64,000 nt of DNA from an uncultured Lachnospiraceae bacterium (GTDB lineage Bacteria > Bacillota > Clostridia > Lachnospirales > Lachnospiraceae), in assembly GCA_902801515.1 (NCBI GenBank), contig CADCII010000009.1:16899-80898 (forward strand), in the 5' to 3' direction. The translations under genes and the position numbers were made by a program. The first letter of the stretch is position 1; each line of letters opens with the position of its first letter. Shown piece after piece: positions 8,057-17,527 of this stretch. The notes beneath the pieces were generated by a model. It did no database searches. It worked only from the letters and a program-made list of their open reading frames with translations, and was not told the origin of the DNA.

Positions 8057-10156
8057 ATGGCAGAGGATAGAAGCAGAAGATCTTCATCAGACGGAGAGGT
8101 GCGCCGCAGCGCGGGAACCTACCGTGCATCAGGAACGGGAAGTGCCGGCCGTACAGGAACGTACCGCAGGACGACCGCCGGAAGTGGGGAGCCCCGCCGC
8201 TCTGCAGCCGCCGGAAGCGGGGAGACCCGCCGCACTGTGACCGCCGGAAGAGAAGGTGCCCGCCGCACTGCGGCCGCCGGAAGCGGGGGAACCCGCCGCC
8301 CGGCAGGGAACAGTTCGTCCGCACACCATACAAAGGGAACCGTTCGTACGGGAAGCGGAGGCGCCCGCCGCTCAGCGACAGGAGCAACCCGCCGTACTGC
8401 TGCAGGCAGAAGCGCCGCCAGGCGCAGAAGACAGCAGCAGAATCTTAACACGATTCTCCTGCTTGGCGGATTTGCCGTGCTGCTGATCACAGCAGTCGTT
8501 CTCGTGATCATGGTGCTGCGCCAGGGACGCGATGAAGAGGTTCAGGAACCTGCACCTGCAGTTCCGATCCTGACGGAAGCGCAGGAGACAGAGCCGGAGA
8601 CTTTCCCCGAGGCACAGGAGGAAGTGGAGACGGCGCCTTCATTTTCACCGCACAGTACAGACGCGACGCTGCCCTCCAACCTGATCAGTTTTACCAATAT
8701 CCGGATCAATGATACAGACCTGGATTCTGTTTCTTCATACCAGCCGGCCGGGCAGATCGAATTCGGAATGCCCGGGGACTATACCGATGTGGAAGGGATC
8801 ATTACTTTCAGGGGAAGCAACTTCCGTGACAGGCCTGCATACGGCTATGCGAATATGAGGGAGCATGCCTTCGGGGATTCATGGACCAAGAGCAGCAGTT
8901 CTCTCGGACAGTGGTCCGGAAGCGGTTGGACCGGACAGCCTCTGATGATGAAGTGGCCTGCCGAAGTCAAAGCCCACATGAACATGTATGACTGGGCAAA
9001 GACGAAGGATGACCTGGTTGAGGTCATCTACGCCACGATGGACGGCAATATCTATTTCCTGGATCTGGAGACCGGGCAGGAGACCCGTGATCCCATGGTG
9101 CTTGGATTCACTTTCAAAGGAGCAGGTGCCCTGGATCCGAGGGGATATCCGATCATGTATCTCGGAGCCGGGATCAACAGCCCCATGTACGGGACAGCGA
9201 AGGCATTTATCATCAATCTGCTGGACTGCTCAGTCATGTACACCTTCGGATGCGGAGACCCGTTCTCCCTTCGCGGCGCACTGAGTTTCTTTGACTCCTC
9301 CGCGCTGGTGGATGCCGAGACCGATACGCTGATCTATCCCGGAGAGAACGGGATCCTGTACCTGATCAAACTGAACACGAACTATAACGAACAGGCAGGC
9401 ACTCTCTCGATCGCGCCTGACACTGTGGTAAAATGGAGATACAACGGCACCCGTTCCAACGCCACTACTTACTGGTGGGGCATGGAGGACAGCGCCTGTG
9501 TCTACGGCGGATACATGTTTATCGCCGACAATGGCGGCAACCTGATGTGCCTTGACCTGAACACCCTGGAACTGGTATGGGTCCAGGATGTCCTGGATGA
9601 CACCAATGATACACCGGTGCTGTCGGTCGAAGACGGGCATCTGTATCTGTATGTCAGTACGTCATTCCATCTCGGGTGGCGAAGTTCCAGTGTGGCGGAG
9701 ATCCCCATCTGGAAGATCGACGCGGAGACCGGAGAGATCATCTGGAGCACGCCGTATAACTGTACCACTATGGACGGCGTATCCGGAGGCGTCCAGTCGA
9801 CGATCGCTCTGGGCAAACATGATCTGTCCGACTATATCTATGCTACCGTTTCCATGACGGATTCTGTCAGCACAGGCGTGCTGTCATGCATTAACAAAAA
9901 GACCGGAGAGGTCGTCTGGGAGCACAAAGCCTACTATGCGTGGTCCTCTCCTGTATGTGTCTACAATACCGACGGAAGCGGTGTTGTGATCTACTGTACT
10001 TCGCAGGGTGAAGTGTTTATGCTGGACGGGCTGACAGGCAAAGTCCTGTCACAGATGCAGATGAACGGAAATGTAGAAGCATCCCCGGCCGTCTATAATG
10101 ACCGTCTTGTTGTAGGAACAAGAAACTGTATGATCTACGGAGTGCAGCTGAAATAA
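8057..10156 (+). CDS. Membrane-anchored PQQ-like beta-propeller with Arg-rich repeat tail
   Basis: The 699-residue protein has three parts. Residues about 1-125 are a very basic, low-complexity cytoplasmic tail built from repeats of 10-14 residues of the type AAAGSGETRRT. Residues about 130-155 form a membrane helix (ILLLGGFAVLLITAVVLVIMV). After an acidic Pro/Glu linker comes an extracytoplasmic BamB-like propeller with blades such as GNIYFLDLETGQE, GNLMCLDLNTLELVW, WKIDAETGEIIWS and GEVFMLDGLTGKVLS. BamB-type propellers scaffold envelope complexes or sense ligands. AGGAAGGA precedes the ATG. Position between the acyltransferase pair and the exporter suggests a surface sensor or assembly factor for this locus, which is inference. 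Confidence 0.8.
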   Translation: MAEDRSRRSSSDGEVRRSAGTYRASGTGSAGRTGTYRRTTAGSGEPRRSAAAGSGETRRTVTAGREGARRTAAAGSGGTRRPAGNSSSAHHTKGTVRTGSGGARRSATGATRRTAAGRSAARRRRQQQNLNTILLLGGFAVLLITAVVLVIMVLRQGRDEEVQEPAPAVPILTEAQETEPETFPEAQEEVETAPSFSPHSTDATLPSNLISFTNIRINDTDLDSVSSYQPAGQIEFGMPGDYTDVEGIITFRGSNFRDRPAYGYANMREHAFGDSWTKSSSSLGQWSGSGWTGQPLMMKWPAEVKAHMNMYDWAKTKDDLVEVIYATMDGNIYFLDLETGQETRDPMVLGFTFKGAGALDPRGYPIMYLGAGINSPMYGTAKAFIINLLDCSVMYTFGCGDPFSLRGALSFFDSSALVDAETDTLIYPGENGILYLIKLNTNYNEQAGTLSIAPDTVVKWRYNGTRSNATTYWWGMEDSACVYGGYMFIADNGGNLMCLDLNTLELVWVQDVLDDTNDTPVLSVEDGHLYLYVSTSFHLGWRSSSVAEIPIWKIDAETGEIIWSTPYNCTTMDGVSGGVQSTIALGKHDLSDYIYATVSMTDSVSTGVLSCINKKTGEVVWEHKAYYAWSSPVCVYNTDGSGVVIYCTSQGEVFMLDGLTGKVLSQMQMNGNVEASPAVYNDRLVVGTRNCMIYGVQLK

Positions 10157-10213
10157 CAGCAGACCGGCCGACCGGCAGCAATTGCCTTCAGGCGTTTGCA
10201 AGAGGAAGAAAAC

Positions 10214-12001
10214 ATGGACAGATCAGTAAATAGAAGTACCATATCACGCCAGATAACCAGGCCAATGGTTCTGTTTATCATGGTTTTATTGCTGATCAAT
10301 GCCTTTTTCCTGTTCTTCTTTTCACTCCATGAGGCCCTTCTGGACCGGTTTAACAGAGCAAGCGAGCTGGGAGAGACAGCAGCAAGAGAGATAGAAGAGT
10401 ATAAGAGTCTTTCATTTCTTCTTCCATACTGGCAGGAGCATTACGACAGTATGGATCTGATCTATGATGATCCTGAGCTGTTTGAAGAAAAAGAGAGATT
10501 TCTCTCCATGCAGATCACAGATGAGATGGAACTGCGTCTTGTGACCAGCGAGGAAGTGTACGCTCTGGATGAAGAGGGGCAGAAGCTTTTTGCCGAGATC
10601 TGTTACAGCAGGATGTGTGAAACGTTCGATTTTCTGAAACAGATCTATCATCCTATCTACCTCACCTTTTTCACAAAGCAGGATGACGGGATATTCTTCT
10701 ATATAACAGGAACCATGGAAAATGAGTTCCATATCAGCGAGGGCGGAAATCTGTTTGAACTCGGAAGTGTCGGAGAGTACAAAAAAGGGGTATATCCGAT
10801 CCTGGACGAGATCCTTCAGACCGGGCAGCCGTCGTCAGACCTTGAGCTGTCCCTGGAAAAAGGCGCGGACAATTCTCTGGTTCATTATTTCTATCCTGTC
10901 TACAGCAGAGGGGAGCTTGCCGGCGCAGTCGGTGTGTCTGTCCCCTGGAAAAACCTGATCACGAGTTTTATCGGTCCGGCTGTCGGAATCCTGGCAGCTT
11001 CTCTGATCCTGCTTGTGCTGGTCATGATGCGATTCGGAGCACTGATAAGGAAGCTTGTGATCATTCCGGTGCTGCAGGAATGCGAGATCATCGAGAATTA
11101 TAAGCAGAATAAAGACCAGCAGGAAGCCATAAGGGCTCTGGAAGCGATCAACTGCGGAAATGAGGTAGAGCTGATCGCCGATAACATGTCAGAGATGGTA
11201 CAGGAGATCGGCCGCTATGTGAAAGAGATAACAGTCAACACAACAGAGAAGGAGCGTCTGAATACAGAGCTCGAACTGGCGGCACGGATCCAGGCGGATA
11301 TGATCCCTGATAAATTCCCGGCCTTTCCTGACCGGAGTGATTTTGATGTCTATGCCAGTATGACTCCTGCCAAAGAGGTGGGAGGAGACTTCTATAATTT
11401 CTTCCTGACGGATGAAAACCATCTGTGCCTGATTATCGCAGATGTGTCCGGCAAGGGGATCCCTGCCGCGCTGTTCATGATGATGGTTACAACTGTAATG
11501 CATTACTGCGCGCGCGGAGGCATGACGCCGGCAAAAATCCTTCGTGTTGTAAATGACCAGCTGTGCGAGACGAACCGGGAAAAGATGTTTGTCACCGCAT
11601 GGATGGGCATCCTTAACCTGAAGACGGGGCATATGAATGCGGCAAACGCCGGGCATGAATATCCGATACTCAGTATGCCCGGAGAGTCTTTTGAGGTCCT
11701 TAAGGACAAGCATTCCTTCGTTCTGGGAGGTATCAGCGATATAGAGTACAAAGAATATGAACTGCAGCTGAAACCCGGATCCAGACTGTTCCTGTATACT
11801 GACGGCGTTCCGGAAGCGACAAACGCAGCGGATGAGATGTTCGGGGTGCAGCGCACGCTGGAAGCTCTCAATTCTGTGCCCGATGGTACGCCGCGCCAGC
11901 TTCTGGAGAGAGTCGAAACGGCTGTCAGGGAGTTTGTACAGGGCGCGCCTCAGTTTGATGACCTGACGATGCTGTGTATCGAGTATATTGGACAGGAATG
12001 A
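10214..12001 (+). CDS. Membrane-bound SpoIIE-type PP2C phosphatase with sensor domain
   Basis: The 595-residue protein has an N-terminal membrane helix (about residues 15-40), a 210-residue extracytoplasmic domain, a second helix (FIGPAVGILAASLILLVLVMM), a HAMP-like linker, and a C-terminal SpoIIE/RsbU PP2C domain. Metal-binding aspartates are visible in VGGDFYNF, IADVSGKGIPAA, YTDGVPEA and FDDLTM. This class dephosphorylates STAS-type antagonists to release sigma factors; the likely partner is the STAS protein at 19061, with the kinase at 19426 as counterpart. The ATG at 10214 has AGAGGAAG upstream and is preferred to TTG at 10196. It sits directly before the exporter genes. Confidence 0.9.
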   Translation: MDRSVNRSTISRQITRPMVLFIMVLLLINAFFLFFFSLHEALLDRFNRASELGETAAREIEEYKSLSFLLPYWQEHYDSMDLIYDDPELFEEKERFLSMQITDEMELRLVTSEEVYALDEEGQKLFAEICYSRMCETFDFLKQIYHPIYLTFFTKQDDGIFFYITGTMENEFHISEGGNLFELGSVGEYKKGVYPILDEILQTGQPSSDLELSLEKGADNSLVHYFYPVYSRGELAGAVGVSVPWKNLITSFIGPAVGILAASLILLVLVMMRFGALIRKLVIIPVLQECEIIENYKQNKDQQEAIRALEAINCGNEVELIADNMSEMVQEIGRYVKEITVNTTEKERLNTELELAARIQADMIPDKFPAFPDRSDFDVYASMTPAKEVGGDFYNFFLTDENHLCLIIADVSGKGIPAALFMMMVTTVMHYCARGGMTPAKILRVVNDQLCETNREKMFVTAWMGILNLKTGHMNAANAGHEYPILSMPGESFEVLKDKHSFVLGGISDIEYKEYELQLKPGSRLFLYTDGVPEATNAADEMFGVQRTLEALNSVPDGTPRQLLERVETAVREFVQGAPQFDDLTMLCIEYIGQE

Positions 12002-12055
12002 CACCAGCCGATGTCTGACGCGGAAAGAGCAGCCGGTGAAGAGAGGAGACCGCAG

Positions 12056-12547
12056 TTGGCGAATTCAGAGAAAGAAAATAAGATATTCAGAGATAAATCC
12101 ATGGAACAGCTCTCCACCCCTGAACAGCTCACGGGTTACCTGCATGTGACAGGCCCCGGAGTCTGGTTTGTACTGGGAGGGCTGATCATTCTTCTGTCAG
12201 GTCTGCTTGTCTGGGGGATATTCGGAAGACTCGTCTCAACCATAACGGTCCCTGCGAAGGCCGAGAACAGCAAAGTAAGCTGTTATATTCTGAAGGATGA
12301 CTTTGAACTGCCGGATGGAGAGATCACGATCACGATCGGAGATGTTGAAATGAAAGCAGATCCTGCGAAAGCGGAAGAAATTACGCTGGATGCTTCATAC
12401 GATCCGGAACTGTACAGCACAGGATATCTCAGCGCGGGCAAGAATGTGATCATCCTGCACTGCGAAACAACACTGCAGGACGGATTCTACAACGCAGAGG
12501 TCGTGACGGATGAACTCAAGCCGATCTCACTGCTGTTTTCCAAATAA
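12056..12547 (+). CDS. NHLP-type secretion membrane-fusion subunit, minimal form
   Basis: The short protein carries the N-terminal signature of NHLP/HlyD secretion subunits: MEQLSTPEQLTGYLHVTGPG followed by a membrane helix (WFVLGGLIILLSGLLVWGIFG). After the helix only about 100 residues remain, predicted as beta-rich, with no coiled-coil hairpin. Typical NHLP membrane-fusion proteins are about twice as long or more, so this one is reduced. AGAGGAG lies seven bases before a TTG at 12056; the ATG at 12011 is in frame but poorly placed relative to a ribosome site. It is followed 46 bases later by the first exporter ABC gene. Confidence 0.75.
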   Translation: MANSEKENKIFRDKSMEQLSTPEQLTGYLHVTGPGVWFVLGGLIILLSGLLVWGIFGRLVSTITVPAKAENSKVSCYILKDDFELPDGEITITIGDVEMKADPAKAEEITLDASYDPELYSTGYLSAGKNVIILHCETTLQDGFYNAEVVTDELKPISLLFSK

Positions 12548-12553
12548 ATGATG

Positions 12554-12568
12554 CGGGGACTGTCCCCG
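12554..12568. repeat. GGGGAC/GTCCCC palindrome
   Basis: CGGGGAC and GTCCCCG pair around a single T, in the gap between the membrane-fusion and peptidase-exporter genes. This sequence type is a common REP-like palindrome core. There is no T-run. Confidence 0.5.
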
Positions 12569-12593
12569 AAGTCACAGATACAGAGGACTGTGC

Positions 12594-14786
12594 ATGAAGA
12601 TAAAGAGCGCGACAATAAATAAGCCGGTGAAGGGCGGCGTTGCCAGAGTACCGGTGGTCATGCAGCTGGAGGCGCTGGAATGCGGCGCTGCGTGCCTGAC
12701 CATGGTGCTTGCATATTACGGGAAATGGGTTCCCCTGGAGCAGGTCCGCAGGGACTGCGGCGTATCCAGGGACGGTTCGAATGCCCGGAATATCATACTG
12801 GCGGCAAAAGGCTACGGACTGGAGCCCTCCGCGTATAAAGCAGAGCCGGCCGCGCTGAAGGAGCACGGGTCATTTCCATGTATCGTACACTGGGAATTCA
12901 ATCACTTTGTTGTGCTGGACGGTTTCCGCGCAGGAAAGGTATACCTGAATGACCCGGCGCGCGGCAAACTGACCATCACGGAAGAGGAGTTTGACCGGGG
13001 CTTTACAGGCGTTGTGATCATGCTGGAGCCCGGAGAAGCCTTTGAGCCTTCCGGAGAGCGCAGGAGCACACTGGATTTTGCCAGGAAACGCCTCAGAGGA
13101 GCCGGGAGCGCAGCGCTGTTTGTCATGCTGGTCTCCCTGATCGCCTCTTTGTTCCAGCTGATCGAACCTGCGACCACCAGGATCTTCATGGACAAGCTGC
13201 TGCCCGGGCGCAATAAAGACTGGATCATACCCTTCCTTGCAGTAATGGTTGTCCTTGCAGTCATTCAGCTGATCCTTGCCTGGATCAAAGCCGTCTATAT
13301 GCTGCGTATCCAGGGAAAGATGGCTGTCATCGGCAATATGACATTCATGTGGAAGCTTCTTCGCCTCCCCATCGACTTCTTTGCCCAGAGGATGTCCGGA
13401 GATATCCTGCAGCGCCAGGGAACCAACGCCACCATTGCAAGTACGCTGGTCAATACTTTCGCGCCGCTGATGCTCAATACGGGAATGATGGTCGTGTATT
13501 TTGTGCTGATGGTCCGCCAGAGCCTTCTGCTGACACTGGTCGGCGTCAGCTGCATGGCGGTCAATATGATCAATTCCTTTGTCCTCTCTTCCAAAAGAGT
13601 CAACATCACGCGCGTGCAGCAGCGTGACAGCGGAAGGCTGACGGGCATGACCATGAACGGAATCCGTATGGTGGAGACGATCAAGGCCAGCGGGTCCGAG
13701 AACGGATATTTCCGCAGCTGGTCCGGACTGCAGGCAGCGGTCAATGAGCAGTCTGTCAATTACGAGAGACTGAATATTGCCTTCAGTCTGTTCAGCTCGA
13801 TCCTGTCAGAGGCGGCTGATGTTGTGATCATGATCCTGGGTGTCTGGCTGACGATCCAGGGGAAATTCACAGTTGGTATGATCATGGCGTTCCAGTACTT
13901 TCTGAACGCGTTCATTACCCCGGTGACCAGCCTGGTATCCGCGGGGCAGATGCTCCAGGAGATGCGCACCAACATGGAGCGTGTGGAAGATGTAATGGAA
14001 TATCCGGACGCGCCGTCCATGGAGTACAAGGCGCAGGACGATGAAGCAGATATCAGCTATACGAAACTGTCCGGAAATATCGAACTGAAAAATGTGACCT
14101 TCGGATACGCATCGCTGAAGCCGCCCCTGATCGAGAATTTCAGCATGAGCGTGAAACCGGGAAGCCGGATCGCGTTTGTGGGAGCGTCGGGCTGCGGCAA
14201 GTCAACCATCGCGAAACTGATCTCCGGACTCTATGAACCATGGAGCGGAGAGATCCTGTTTGACGGAAAGAAAATCAGCCAGATCGACCGCAATGTATTT
14301 ACCGGATCTCTGGCTGTCGTAGACCAGGATATCATTCTGTTTGAAGACACGATCGCGGACAACATCCGCATGTGGGACCATACGATCGAAGATTACGAGG
14401 TCATACTGGCTGCAAGAGACGCCCAGATCCATGATGATATCATGCAGCGTGAAGGCGGTTATGAGAGCCGTCTGACGGAGGGCGGAAATGACATGTCCGG
14501 CGGGCAGCGCCAGAGACTGGAGCTTGCCAGAGTCCTTGCGCAGGATCCGACTATCATCATCCTGGACGAGGCAACGTCTGCGCTGGATGCCAAGACTGAA
14601 TACAATGCGATCAAGGCGATCACGGACAGAGGAATCACCTGTATCGTCGTCGCACACCGGCTGTCCACCATCAGAGACTGTGACGAGATCATCGTTCTCG
14701 ATCACGGCAGGGTGGCGGAGAGAGGAACGCACGAGGAACTGTACGCGATGGGAGGCCTGTACGCATCCCTGGTAACGAGCGGGTGA
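12594..14786 (+). CDS. NHLP-type peptide exporter with C39 peptidase, permease and ATPase
   Basis: The 730-residue protein fuses three parts. Residues 1-150 form a C39 double-glycine leader peptidase: the catalytic set is visible as Gln24, Cys30 in ECGAACL, His104 in NHFVVLDG and Asp120 in NDPA. Six membrane helices follow. The ABC domain has Walker A GASGCGKS (about 530), signature MSGGQ (634-638) and Walker B LDEATSALD (Asp658/Glu659). All catalytic residues look intact, so it should cleave and export peptides with GG-type leaders. It pairs with the next ABC gene, 34 bases downstream. No leader peptide of the NHLP or nitrile-hydratase type was found nearby. Confidence 0.92.
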   Translation: MKIKSATINKPVKGGVARVPVVMQLEALECGAACLTMVLAYYGKWVPLEQVRRDCGVSRDGSNARNIILAAKGYGLEPSAYKAEPAALKEHGSFPCIVHWEFNHFVVLDGFRAGKVYLNDPARGKLTITEEEFDRGFTGVVIMLEPGEAFEPSGERRSTLDFARKRLRGAGSAALFVMLVSLIASLFQLIEPATTRIFMDKLLPGRNKDWIIPFLAVMVVLAVIQLILAWIKAVYMLRIQGKMAVIGNMTFMWKLLRLPIDFFAQRMSGDILQRQGTNATIASTLVNTFAPLMLNTGMMVVYFVLMVRQSLLLTLVGVSCMAVNMINSFVLSSKRVNITRVQQRDSGRLTGMTMNGIRMVETIKASGSENGYFRSWSGLQAAVNEQSVNYERLNIAFSLFSSILSEAADVVIMILGVWLTIQGKFTVGMIMAFQYFLNAFITPVTSLVSAGQMLQEMRTNMERVEDVMEYPDAPSMEYKAQDDEADISYTKLSGNIELKNVTFGYASLKPPLIENFSMSVKPGSRIAFVGASGCGKSTIAKLISGLYEPWSGEILFDGKKISQIDRNVFTGSLAVVDQDIILFEDTIADNIRMWDHTIEDYEVILAARDAQIHDDIMQREGGYESRLTEGGNDMSGGQRQRLELARVLAQDPTIIILDEATSALDAKTEYNAIKAITDRGITCIVVAHRLSTIRDCDEIIVLDHGRVAERGTHEELYAMGGLYASLVTSG

Positions 14787-14820
14787 TCATGGAAGACAGA
14801 AGAGCTGGAGGAGAAGATCT

Positions 14821-16992
14821 GTGAGCTGGTTTGATGAACAGATCCGGCAGAGGAAGGCTGAAGACGATCAGGTTTTCAGGGAAGCCCTGTTAGATGCGGC
14901 AGGATCCGTCATGGGTGAAGCATTGTTCACCAGGGACGATCGTGCCCTGACAGGCGGAGCCCTGGAAAGGATACTTCGCTTCTACCATCTTAAATATATT
15001 GAGGCCCCGGAATCCATTAAGACGCTGGACGGACAGCTGGAATACATTCTGCATCCCAGGGGAATGATGTACCGGGAGATAAAACTGAAGGACGGCTGGC
15101 ACGAAGACGCCACAGGAGCGTTCCTCGGTTTTCTGGAAGAGAATAATACGCCCGTTGCTATGATACCGACAGGGCTTCGGGGATACAGATGCTATGATCC
15201 GTCCACTGACCAGTCCTGGAAAGTGACGAAGAAAAACGCCGTGCGCCTGAAGAAGGACGCATACTGTTTCTACCGTCCGTTCCCGCAGAAAGCATTGGAT
15301 ATTCCGGAACTGTTCAAGTATATTATCAGTTCCATGCGGCCGATGGATTTCCTGCTGGTTTTCGCGGTCACGCTGATAACGACACTGGTCGGCAAACTTA
15401 TCCCGAAGCTTACAAATATGCTGTATGGTTCGGTGCTGGAGCACAAGAGTGTTTCGGTCCTGATGGCCATGGCGGTATTCATGATCTGCGTCAAGGTCAG
15501 CCAGCTGACCATCTCGACAGGATCGCAGCTGATCAGCAGCTGTGTACAGACAAGGCTGGACCTGAACATTGAGTCTGCGGCCATGATGAGAGTCCTCTCC
15601 ATGCCGCCGTACTTCTTCAGGGAATACAGTTCCGGTGATCTTTCTTCCAGGATGCAGTCAGTGAGTTCTCTGTGTTCGGCGCTTGTGAGCGCAGTACTGT
15701 CCTCCGGCCTTACCTCGCTGGTGTCGCTGCTCTATGTGACGGACATCTTCCGGTACGCTCCGGTGCTGGTCGTTCCTTCGCTGGCGATCATAGGCCTGAC
15801 GATCGGAATGTCGGTCCTGAATCTGATCCTTGAGACCTCAAGGCAGAAGAAGATCATGGAGCAGGATGCGAAGACAATGGGTCTCTCATATGCTCTTGTG
15901 AACGGAATACAGAAGATTCGGCTGGCGGGCGCAGAGAAGAGATCCTTTGCGCACTGGGCGAATTCCTATAACCGTTCCGCGCAGCTTCAGTATAATCCGC
16001 CGATGATCCTGAAGATCAATTCGGTCATCAATGAGGCGATCCGCCTGGGCGGGATGATCACCCTGTACGCCATCGCGCTTGCGGGGGCGGTCACTATGAA
16101 GGACTATATGTCATTTAACGCAGCCTACGGCATGGTCATGGGCGCGTTCTCCTCGCTGGTCGGAGTGATCATGGTATTTGCCCGGATCAAACCGGTCCTT
16201 GATATGGCTTCGCCGATCCTGAAGACGGTTCCGGAGACAAGTGATCAGGGGCAGGTCCTGACCAGTCTCAAGGGAAATATCGAAATGAACAATGTGACCT
16301 TCCGGTATGTCAAGGACGGTCCCAAGATCATTGACAACATGTCGATGAAGATCAGGGCGGGAGAGTATGTCGCCATCGTCGGTCCGTCCGGCTGCGGAAA
16401 GTCTACACTGATGAGACTTCTGCTGGGCTTTGAGAAACCTGAACAGGGCGGTATCTTCTATGACGGCAGGAACCTGAAAAAGATCAACCTGCAGTCTCTG
16501 CGCCGCCGGATCGGAACGGTCATGCAGCAGGGCGGCCTGTTCAACGACAGCATCTATGCAAATATTGCCATCTCGGCGCCTTCACTGAGCATGAAGGAAG
16601 CGTGGGAGGCGGCGGAGATTGCCTGTATAGCGGACGATATCAGAGAGATGCCCATGGGTATGCATACGATGATCTCAGAAGGACAGGGCGGAATCTCCGG
16701 AGGACAGAAACAGAGGCTTATGATCGCACGCGCCATTGCGCCGAAGCCGTCGATCCTGATATTTGACGAAGCGACCTCAGCCCTGGATAATATAGCGCAG
16801 AAGAAAGTAACGCAAGCGCTGGACCGCCTGAACTGCACCCGGATCGTTATCGCGCACAGACTGTCGACGATCCGCAGCTGCGGCAGAATCCTGTATCTGG
16901 GAGACGGAAAAGTCCTGGAAGAGGGAACCTACGAAGAACTGATGGAAAAGAAAGGCCTGTTTGCCGAGATGGTGGAAAGGCAGCAGATATGA
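14821..16992 (+). CDS. NHLP-type exporter second ABC subunit
   Basis: The 723-residue protein has an N-terminal region of about 170 residues that is not a C39 peptidase (no CG motif), then six membrane helices and an ABC domain with GPSGCGKS (about 521), ISGGQ (625-629) and FDEATSALD. This architecture matches the second subunit of NHLP export systems, which probably forms a heterodimer with the peptidase-bearing subunit. GGAGGAG precedes the GTG start. The following sigma-factor gene starts only 13 bases later, so both are likely on one transcript. Confidence 0.9.
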   Translation: MSWFDEQIRQRKAEDDQVFREALLDAAGSVMGEALFTRDDRALTGGALERILRFYHLKYIEAPESIKTLDGQLEYILHPRGMMYREIKLKDGWHEDATGAFLGFLEENNTPVAMIPTGLRGYRCYDPSTDQSWKVTKKNAVRLKKDAYCFYRPFPQKALDIPELFKYIISSMRPMDFLLVFAVTLITTLVGKLIPKLTNMLYGSVLEHKSVSVLMAMAVFMICVKVSQLTISTGSQLISSCVQTRLDLNIESAAMMRVLSMPPYFFREYSSGDLSSRMQSVSSLCSALVSAVLSSGLTSLVSLLYVTDIFRYAPVLVVPSLAIIGLTIGMSVLNLILETSRQKKIMEQDAKTMGLSYALVNGIQKIRLAGAEKRSFAHWANSYNRSAQLQYNPPMILKINSVINEAIRLGGMITLYAIALAGAVTMKDYMSFNAAYGMVMGAFSSLVGVIMVFARIKPVLDMASPILKTVPETSDQGQVLTSLKGNIEMNNVTFRYVKDGPKIIDNMSMKIRAGEYVAIVGPSGCGKSTLMRLLLGFEKPEQGGIFYDGRNLKKINLQSLRRRIGTVMQQGGLFNDSIYANIAISAPSLSMKEAWEAAEIACIADDIREMPMGMHTMISEGQGGISGGQKQRLMIARAIAPKPSILIFDEATSALDNIAQKKVTQALDRLNCTRIVIAHRLSTIRSCGRILYLGDGKVLEEGTYEELMEKKGLFAEMVERQQI

Positions 16993-17005
16993 GGATATTG
17001 ACAAT

Positions 17006-17527
17006 ATGAGCACAGCAGCTGTTAAAGAACCTTTTGAGATCGTGTATGAGAAGTACTTCTCGGATATCTATAATTTCATTTACGGTCAGATCCTTCACCG
17101 GGAACGGGCGGAGGACCTGGTCAGCGACATCTTTGTCAAGGCGATGACCAATTATGAACGCTTTGACCCTTCGCGAGCTTCCGTGAGGACGTGGCTGACG
17201 AATATCGCCCGCAACACGCTGATCGACGATTACCGCAAGAACAGTATCCGGAAGAGCGTTTCTCTGGACGATGAAGATAATTATACAGAGCCGTCCTATG
17301 AGGATGAGTATAAGATCCTGAAGGAAGATGACGAAAGAGAAGTGTACCGGATCCTGTCGCTGCTCTCTGAATCAGAGAGAGAACTTGCCGGTATGATCTA
17401 TTTCCAGAACATGAAAAATAATGAGATTGGTGAGATCCTGGGCATCAATGCCAAAGCAGTCAGTGAGAGAAGACGCAGACTGCTGGCAAAGTGCAGAAAG
17501 CTTGCAGGAGATTTTACTCTGTACTGA
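17006..17527 (+). CDS. ECF-like sigma-70 family factor
   Basis: The 173-residue protein has sigma region 2 (YEKYFSDIYNFIYGQILHRE through RASVRTWLTNIARNTLIDDY) and region 4 (LSESERELAGMIYFQNMKNN followed by the EIGEILGINAKAVSERRRRL helix-turn-helix). There is no region 1 or 3, as in ECF factors. It probably directs RNA polymerase to promoters of this locus or of surface genes. The ATG at 17006 has a modest GAGG upstream. Its 3' end overlaps the convergent condensation-domain gene by 14 bases. No transmembrane anti-sigma factor is adjacent; control may come from the PP2C/STAS/HATPase set, which is inference. Confidence 0.88.
   Translation: MSTAAVKEPFEIVYEKYFSDIYNFIYGQILHRERAEDLVSDIFVKAMTNYERFDPSRASVRTWLTNIARNTLIDDYRKNSIRKSVSLDDEDNYTEPSYEDEYKILKEDDEREVYRILSLLSESERELAGMIYFQNMKNNEIGEILGINAKAVSERRRRLLAKCRKLAGDFTLY

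Noticed and set aside
12554..12568. Terminator between exporter genes
   Set aside because: The palindrome has a one-base loop and no T-run, and the genes on both sides belong together.
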